Origin: Haemaphysalis longicornis | Lineage: Eukaryota; Arthropoda; Arachnida; Ixodida; Ixodidae | NCBI GenBank assembly: GCA_013339765.2 | Contig: CM023449.1 | Span: 227,351,712-227,415,711 of the forward strand | DNA: 64,000 nucleotides | Direction of reading: 5' to 3' | Part shown: piece by piece, positions 58,253 to 64,000 of the stretch | How positions within the stretch are numbered: position 1 is the first letter of the stretch | Layout: each line of letters begins with the position of its first letter | Position numbers and translations under genes: made by a program | Notes under the pieces: model-generated | Told to the model about the DNA's origin: nothing | The model's input: the letters and a program-made list of their open reading frames with translations, nothing else | Databases searched by the model: none

Positions 58253-59315
58253 AGGGACAGACAACCGATTTTTGTCGAGTATGTATTCTCGGTCCGAAAT
58301 GAAAAGGCATCACTTAAAGCACCTTAACGAGAAGCGGTTTTGCTGATAACGCCCAAGAACTTTTTAAGTCGAAATTTTTAGATCAACAAGGCGTATGTGT
58401 CCTCCAAAAAATAATGCTGGCAAACATGATATGCAGTAGCACGGAAAAATACTTCTGTCTGTATGCGAAATGAAAAGCGATGTTAAAAATAAAAATACTT
58501 CTGTCTGTATGCGAAATGAAAAGCGATGTTAAAATACTTGTTCCGAGATAAAAAAACAAAAAACTGAATCGCACGCTTTCTTATTCCTTTGCGAGTTTTT
58601 TTATAAATTCACCAGTCCATTCTAGAGTTCCTGTATATAGCTCCCTAGCTCTGAGCTATATAGAGGAACTCTAGTCGATTCTGCACAAAGGCGCCACCTG
58701 TTGGGATGCACGATAGGTAGAATTTGGCTCCACGCATGCTTCACGTTGTGGAGGTCGGAAGTTCGATTCTCCCCGCGCATGTCCATTTTTTAAGGTGCCG
58801 TTGGCGAATTTGGAAACTGAAACAGAATATTTTGGCAGAACAAACGCCCCCGAGTCAGGCAAAATAGTCAAAGCTCCTTCGCTGGGTCTGTATACTGTTT
58901 GCTGCCGTTCATTCTGGGCATGGAGGCTCAGTAATCCACACTGAGAGCAACAGGGGCGGCGGGTAGTGTTAGCGGCCGGCGTGTCTTAAAAATTTTCAAA
59001 ATAATGTTCAAAAATGCATATACAATTTAAACTTATGCAAATACTTGTGTTAAACGGTTTTCATTACGTGAATAAATGGTTCAGCAGTTACAGTAGCTCC
59101 TGGGTTAGCAGGTCTTGTGAATTGAACACTAATTGTAGTGTCAAGTTTCGAAACTACAAAACCACCACCCTTCCGATTTCAGAAAGTTTGCTGCCAAATT
59201 AAAATTATTTCCGCCAATTTGTTTATAAATTGCTTATGGTTACCGGGCTATATAAATGTTGGCTTTCATATGAGCTAGAGAACATATATGCAACAAAAAT
59301 CGGTTGTCCGTCCCT
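58253..59315. mobile_element. TTAA-type DNA element, AGGGACAGACAACCG ends
   Basis: Inverted ends AGGGACAGACAACCGATTTT and AAAATCGGTTGTCCGTCCCT are flanked by TTAA (58249-58252) and GTAA (59316-59319). The paralogous unit near 61437 has an uninterrupted CTAA, so the limits are firm. 1,063 bp without transposase. It carries a 48-bp tandem duplication (58443-58538), a long palindrome (58622-58674) and a B-box-like GTTCGATTC near 58761. Confidence 0.8.
58622..58674. repeat. Palindrome, 22-nt arms
   Basis: CTAGAGTTCCTGTATATAGC and its inverse match at 21 of 22 positions around a 9-nt centre. Confidence 0.85.
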
Positions 59316-59851
59316 GTAACCGGTATGTCCTGTGTTCTTTTAGTTGGTTTAGGTTTGTTTTTATATCAAGAGACAAAAATAGAGTGCATTGAAAATGGTA
59401 AGAAATATGCTCCGAGCATGTACAACAGCGATTTCTACACATTCCAGGCTGCAGGAAAAAGGCTAGGGAGAAATTTAAAAAAGGTAAAAGTCTCTGTACG
59501 TCTCTGGTTGTTTGTTTCTAAGTGAATCCTGCAGCTGAAGCCGTCGCCACACCTGTAGCCTCCTGGGCTCTATAGCTAGTTTCCACACTTGCCAGGGTGT
59601 CAATTGGTAAACTAGCACCGCATTTCCCACTCCAGCTTAGCTGACTGTTCTCTTTCTTGTGAAGTGTTTAGACTGAAGCTGCAATGGGTATTCCGCCAGC
59701 CACCTTATCCAAAATTTTTCCATCAAACATTCTCGGTACCAACATTGCCACACAGCAACTGTGTGCAAAAAGGCGGTTGGGGCATGTAATGAGTCAATCT
59801 CCTGGCTAGGCACATCTGTGAGCCTGCGACCAAGGGGAAGATTGGCAGGAG

Positions 59852-60243
59852 AGTTAGTTACTCAATATATACAGTTGCGAAACTCGGCTTCAGAATCCGG
59901 GCAGCACTAGCCCCCGTGTTCCGTGGAAACTGAGGGGCAAGTCAATGCGCGCGGCACCTAGAAGACAAAAACTGAACTTCGCTAAACTATTAATATTAAT
60001 TTTTTTTGTAATATAAAAATTCCTTTTTAAATTAGAATACATTATTAGGTGAAATTTACTTGTGTTCTTGCGGCTTTTTTTTTTATGACTTACGGCAGCA
60101 GCTGCAAGCACTTCAGTACTGCTTCAACGTCCTGTTGACAGGCGACAGGCTATTCAACTTGCCCCGGCGCAGGGGAGGCAACCAAAGACCGGCTTTCAAT
60201 ACATGGGGCCTATGGGGAGTTTCGCAACTCGTATATATCGGAA
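59852..60243. mobile_element. 392-bp MITE with 9-bp target duplication
   Basis: TGGCAGGAG flanks it at 59843-59851 and 60244-60252 and is single in the paralogous unit near 61970. Inverted ATATATAC..GTTGCGAAACTC motifs lie near both ends. A 9-bp duplication would suit a Mutator-like element. No coding. Confidence 0.7.
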
Positions 60244-60394
60244 TGGCAGGAGTCAGCACATGTCTCTCCGTCCACTTTGGTAGGCTTCGAGCTTACAACA
60301 GTTTCTACCTTGGTAAGCAACGCAGCCATTCTTCAAACACAAGTTTGGCTCTTCCCAATACTTTTTTGAGTGTTTGCTTAATAGTTTAATGGTG

Positions 60395-60535
60395 AAAACA
60401 CACCCTGCAAGAGGCAGTCTTCTCTGAACTCCTTTTCAATCTCACTCTTCTCCCCCTACCGAAGAAACAACACATCCCAAACCTCAAGGTTGCCTTCTAT
60501 GCAGATGAACCCTCAAACTGGACGCTTTGCACAAG
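60395..60535 (+). pseudogene. LINE RT fragment (duplicated)
   Basis: Remains of the LLFNLTLL..LPNLK-type palm region of an I-type RT, heavily decayed. Homologous to 62120-62290, so it predates the tandem duplication. Confidence 0.45.
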
Positions 60536-60714
60536 CAACAAGATACAGTCCAAGATACAAGTCCAAGATACAGATACAAGACAATGCATGTGTTTTGACC
60601 TCCAACATTAGGTCATGCCTTTGCATTAAAATTCACTAGTCACGAACAAGGACAAATAAAAAATTTTGAAGGCTGACAAAGAAAAAACGTGCTGTAATCA
60701 AGCATGGTGTCATT

Positions 60715-61124
60715 TTATAGTGGCTGGGTTTTGTGCTCCTTCTTCTCATGCGTTTTCTGCCAGGGGTGACGAGTGAAGGTCTTGGGGTAGAAGCGAGACC
60801 GGAAGGGCCTCTCCCCCGTGTGGCTGCGCACATGGCTGTCTAGGTGGGCCTGCTGGGCGAAGGCGCTGGGGCACAGGTGGCACTGGTAGGGACGCTCGCC
60901 CGTGTGCGTGCGCACGTGGGCGTTCAGCTGGTCCTTCCGCACAAAGGCCTTGCCGCAGTGGCTGCAATTGAAGGGGAGCTCGCCCGTGTGTATGCGCTGG
61001 TGCTTCTTCAGATTACTCTGGTTCAGTGCCATGCAGCTGCATTGCTGGCACTGCAGCAGCTGACGACCTGTAGGGGGGCCATGCTGCTACCAGTGGCTTC
61101 CCACGGAGGGGGAAGAGGGGGATC
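60715..61124 (-). pseudogene. C2H2 zinc-finger exon, decayed (copy 4)
   Basis: The acceptor TTGCAG lies above 61124, same phase and leader as copy 3. An in-frame TAG at 61087-61089 stops the leader before the fingers. An ATG at 61032 could restart a 105-codon frame, but it lies inside finger 1, after its CQQC cysteines. Fingers 2 and 3 are complete (contacts R,D,Q,A and Q,A,H,S). Finger 4 has lost both cysteines: CHFC in copy 3 reads SRFY here. It ends at TAA 60715-60717 with the same EHKTQPL tail. I read it as a pseudogene of the tandem duplicate. Confidence 0.8.
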
Positions 61125-62119
61125 CTGCAACAGGGAGAAAAGAGACACAAACGGGGAGCCCTTCCAGCGACAACCGCGGTGGCAGTGCGTGTGCAGCGAC
61201 GTTTTAGAGACGACAGTCTTTCTTGGATGACCTAAATGTAAAAGTTTTGGTTTGTCTGTTGTCCCTCGAGTCAACCTTCCAGGCAAAACTTGAAACCATT
61301 CATCAAATTCATCAAAATAAAGTATATATCTTCTGAACAGTTTTAAACAACTAAGTCTGCTGTCTAAGTCACACATGCCCTTATTATTTACTGCAAAAGA
61401 AACCTTGCGCACATATGAGGCAAAATTCAAGTACCTAACCCGTAGGTCCCGTGCTCTTTTAGTTAGGTATACACTTTGGGTTGGTTTTTATAACATCAAG
61501 TGACAAAAACACAACGGATTAAAAATGGTAACAAACATGCTCCAAAAGAGTATGACAATGGTAATTTTTACACATTCCAGACAGCAGAAAAATGGCTAGA
61601 AAGAAATTTCTAAAATGTAAAGTCTCTGTACATCTCTGGTTGTTTCTAAGTCAATCCTGCAGCTGAAACCATCAGCGCATCTGTAGCCTTCTGGACTGTA
61701 TAGCTAGTTTCCACATTTTCAAGGGTGTCGATTGGTAAACTAGCACCACATTTCGCACTCCAAGTTAGCTGACTGTTCTCTTTCTTGCGACGTGTTTAGA
61801 CTGAAGCTGCAATGGGTATTCCTCCAGCCACCTCGTCAAAAATTTTTCCATCAAACATTCTCAGTACTGACATTGCCACCCAGCACCTATGTGCAAAAAG
61901 GCGGTCGGGGCATGTAATGAGTCAATCTCCTGGCTAGGCACATTTATGAGCCTGCGATCAAGGAGGAGATTGGCAGGAGTTCGCATACAGCTCTCTCATT
62001 CAGCAGGCCTGGAGCGTACAACGGTTTCTACCTTGGTAAGCAATGTAGCCATTCTTCAAACCCAAGCTTGGCTCTTCTCAATACCTTTTTGAGTGTTTGC
62101 TTAATATTTTATTGGTTAC

Positions 62120-62560
62120 AGGGTATCCTGCAAGAGGCAGTCCTCTCTCCACTCCTTTTCAATCTAACTCTTCTCCATTTACCGCAGAAGATAGAACACA
62201 TTCCAAACCTCAAGGTAGCCTTCTTTCTATGCAGATGGCATTTCCTTATGAACCCTCAAACTGGATGCTTCGGGCAAGCTACAAGATACAGTACAAGAAG
62301 CTACAGGTATTGTACCGAACACATGCATGCCACAGGCCTCAAATGCGCACCTCAAAAGTCAGTACTGTTTACAAAGAGAGGCAATTCTCAAGACCCTGCA
62401 ATCCAACAACTCTACCTCACCATGAAAGACCAAAAGGTATACCAAAAGACCAAAAGGTCTGTATTATGGGACTCCACATCCAGACAACAACAAATTGACC
62501 CATCAGATCAACCTCCTCAAGCAACAATTGGGTCAACTAGGCCACAATATACAGAGAATT
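62120..62560 (+). pseudogene. LINE RT fragment, I-type, longer copy
   Basis: One plus frame has EAVLSPLLFNLTLLHLP and IPNLK, then a degraded catalytic box (the YADD Asp pair is lost), ATGLKCAPQKSVLFT and related RT thumb sequence. Stops and frameshifts follow. Confidence 0.6.
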
Positions 62561-62599
62561 ACAACTAGCTGTTACAGGATGAGGGGAGCAGACACTCTT

Positions 62600-63380
62600 T
62601 GCCTGGTACAAGCCTTCAAAAGAAGGCTCGTATAAACAAAGGAAGAAAAAAGATGCAAAGGCGGAACGATGATGATGGCAATGGGAGGACATGCTCGGCA
62701 ATTGCACAACAGCGCTTTCACATTTACAACATCATAAGGTGCCCACAAAATTTTGTTTCTTTACGCAAATGTAGTTTATAATAAACACGCACTAAACATT
62801 CAAGCAATTTACTAAATTTAGCCCTACCTGTTTGCAACTGCGTTGTCATGGGCAATGTTAGCACTTTGGCAGGCAGGATGGTATGAAAGAAAACAGTACT
62901 TTAGAAAGTGCTTTTCTTATTAGAAGGCATGTAAATCAACCAGAAAACTTTATAACATTGCCTAGGCATTAACAATATTTTTTTGGGAGGTGGTTAAATG
63001 CTCCGCCCATTCCACACAAAATGTCCATGTGTATTTTTGCGGTGTTGTGTACACATTTGTGCATGTTAGACGGGGAGGCTTGGTGGACTCCAATCATAAC
63101 AGCTCGCACTTCTATGAAACGGTACAGCACGTCACCTGAGGTTAATGATGAAAACAATGTAATACATTGCTTTAATACTAGAACAAGCTGTATCGACCCA
63201 CAAACTTACAGGAGCTGTATATTTCAGTACCATGCGATGCAACGTATAGTTCAGATATTTTGTGGAAAGCAAGACAGCTGAAATCCACTGTATTTGGTCA
63301 TTACATTTCTGATGCTGAGGCCACGCAACATAGTAGGTATGAAGGCAAAAATGGAATGATGGAGGGATAATAGACCTCTC
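62600..63380. other. No recognisable gene
   Basis: Short frames only; AT-rich. Confidence 0.4.
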
Positions 63381-63387
63381 CCGGGGT

Positions 63388-63414
63388 ACGTCACGCGGCG
63401 GCCGTGACGTCACA
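63388..63414. promoter_or_regulatory. CRE-like palindrome in a GC-rich hairpin
   Basis: ACGTCACG and CGTGACGT face each other around CGGCGGC, and the right half includes the full CRE TGACGTCA. It lies about 135 bp upstream of the ATG at 63547. Confidence 0.35.
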
Positions 63415-63546
63415 GAAATCGCACGTGCTGGGCATGGCCAGGAGGGTGGTTGGCAAAACATTCGGACCGGTGCGCGGCGCGTATGCAGTGAGGCTGCATT
63501 AGACGCGCGCAAAAGTGGAATTTTTGTTTACGTGTTGGCTTTTCTG

Positions 63547-63630
63547 ATGCCGGTGGGCTGCTGTGCTCTCGGCTACCCAAATTTTGCGAGCAAAATCAGC
63601 GGTATCAGACTTTTCGGAGTCCCCACAGAG
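63547..63630 (+). pseudogene. Possible THAP-domain first exon, key Cys lost
   Basis: ATG 63547 opens 28 codons ending at an AG/GTAAAT donor (GT at 63631). The peptide MPVGCCALGYPNFASKISG then RLFGVPTE resembles the start of THAP zinc-dependent DNA-binding domains, where a CxxxxC pair is followed by F..P. The second Cys is Tyr here (GYPN), so zinc binding should fail. No second exon was found. It could be a host THAP gene or a P-element-like transposase exon. Confidence 0.35.
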
Positions 63631-63853
63631 GTAAATTCGGCGTGTATTGTGGATGCGCGCAATGTGCCGAAGAGGTTGGCAGCCAAAGCAGCGACATAGT
63701 CTGCTCTTACTCGTAGCAACATTTCGCATTCTCGAACTTCAGCTGTTCTCTAAAGCGCAGTCATACCTTCCACATTGGCAGTCCACGCTGATTCGTGCAA
63801 TGAAATGATACTGTTTATCAACCATCTGCTATCATGCAGCACCAGCAGAAATA

Positions 63854-63871
63854 GGGGGGGGGGGGGGGGGG
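63854..63871 (+). repeat. Poly-G tract (18 nt)
   Basis: Eighteen consecutive G followed by GA-rich sequence. Confidence 0.9.
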
Positions 63872-64000
63872 AGGGGAGGAGGAGGAGGGGGCAGACGGAA
63901 ATTTTTTTTGCTGCGAAATATTGTAATGTTTTGAGGAGGTAGAGCACTGTATTAAAAACACAATGAATGCGTAACCTGCTTAGGCGACGCGAAATAAATG

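Larger units (their letters stand above)
57630..60605. repeat. Tandem duplication, unit 1
   Basis: Contains zinc-finger exon copy 3, intron, a noncoding block (59320-59850, 60240-60400) and a LINE RT fragment. All are repeated in order at 60655-62560. Elements at 58253-59315 and 59852-60243 occur only in this unit. A CAAGATACAGTC minisatellite lies at 60538-60582. Confidence 0.85.
60655..62560. repeat. Tandem duplication, unit 2
   Basis: Direct repeat of 57630-60605, with zinc-finger copy 4. It lacks the two DNA elements found in unit 1, and their empty sites are preserved. Confidence 0.85.

Noticed and set aside
1..64000. CRISPR array, phage or bacterial operon
   Set aside because: No regularly spaced repeats with unique spacers and no compact gene strings; introns, SINEs and LINEs indicate a eukaryote.

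Overview
This is eukaryotic, TE-saturated DNA, most likely from an arthropod and by its repeat content probably an ixodid tick. That is an inference from tRNA-derived SINEs, I-clade and RTE-type LINEs, pogo/Tigger-like elements and a Ty3/gypsy element, all familiar in tick genomes; nothing in the window fixes the species. There is no prokaryotic gene layout, no operon, no CRISPR array and no confident functional RNA gene. Most long open frames are antisense shadows or pieces of dead elements.

The only convincing host-gene material is a family of C2H2 zinc-finger exons, all on the minus strand: 1-70 (cut by the window edge), 7249-7655, 28651-28979, 57688-58097 and 60715-61124. All five begin at an AG splice acceptor in the same phase and share a Ser/Pro leader. 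Flanking intron sequence is also alignable where present, so they are duplicated gene units. Two look intact (7249-7655, 57688-58097) and two are damaged. The duplications are visible directly: segment A (about 1-2370) matches segment B (about 7249-9550), and 57630-60605 is repeated in tandem at 60655-62560. TEs present in one copy but absent from the other define several insertions exactly. A possible decayed THAP first exon lies at 63547-63630 beside a CRE-like palindrome.

Layout: 1-9.9 kb, zinc-finger duplication with inserted DNA elements, including a 464-bp foldback with an 8-bp target duplication. 10.6-14.5 kb, L2/CR1-type LINE interrupted by a Tigger-like element. 15-17.9 kb, two DNA-element derivatives. 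17.98-25.73 kb, a three-level nest: RTE-type LINE (minus) holding a pogo-like element that itself holds a nearly full-length 5.9-kb I-clade LINE (plus). 26-35 kb, small DNA elements, a zinc-finger relic, a SINE and a LINE RNase H fragment. 36.2-37.9 kb, a TTAA-flanked element. 37.88-45.61 kb, a minus-strand Ty3/gypsy element with frameshifts, an LTR-like insertion in gag and a transposon-like insertion in its 5' LTR. 45.6-55.9 kb, LINE tails, a 3.2-kb hAT-like element, SINEs and RTE endonuclease remains. 57.6-62.6 kb, the tandem zinc-finger duplication. 63.4-63.9 kb, possible promoter and THAP exon.

The best candidate for something undescribed is the local zinc-finger paralogue array. Its DNA-contact positions differ between copies while linkers and framework are conserved, and it sits in dense TE sequence. 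A link to TE control is a hypothesis only. All similarities were judged by eye; no database search was run.
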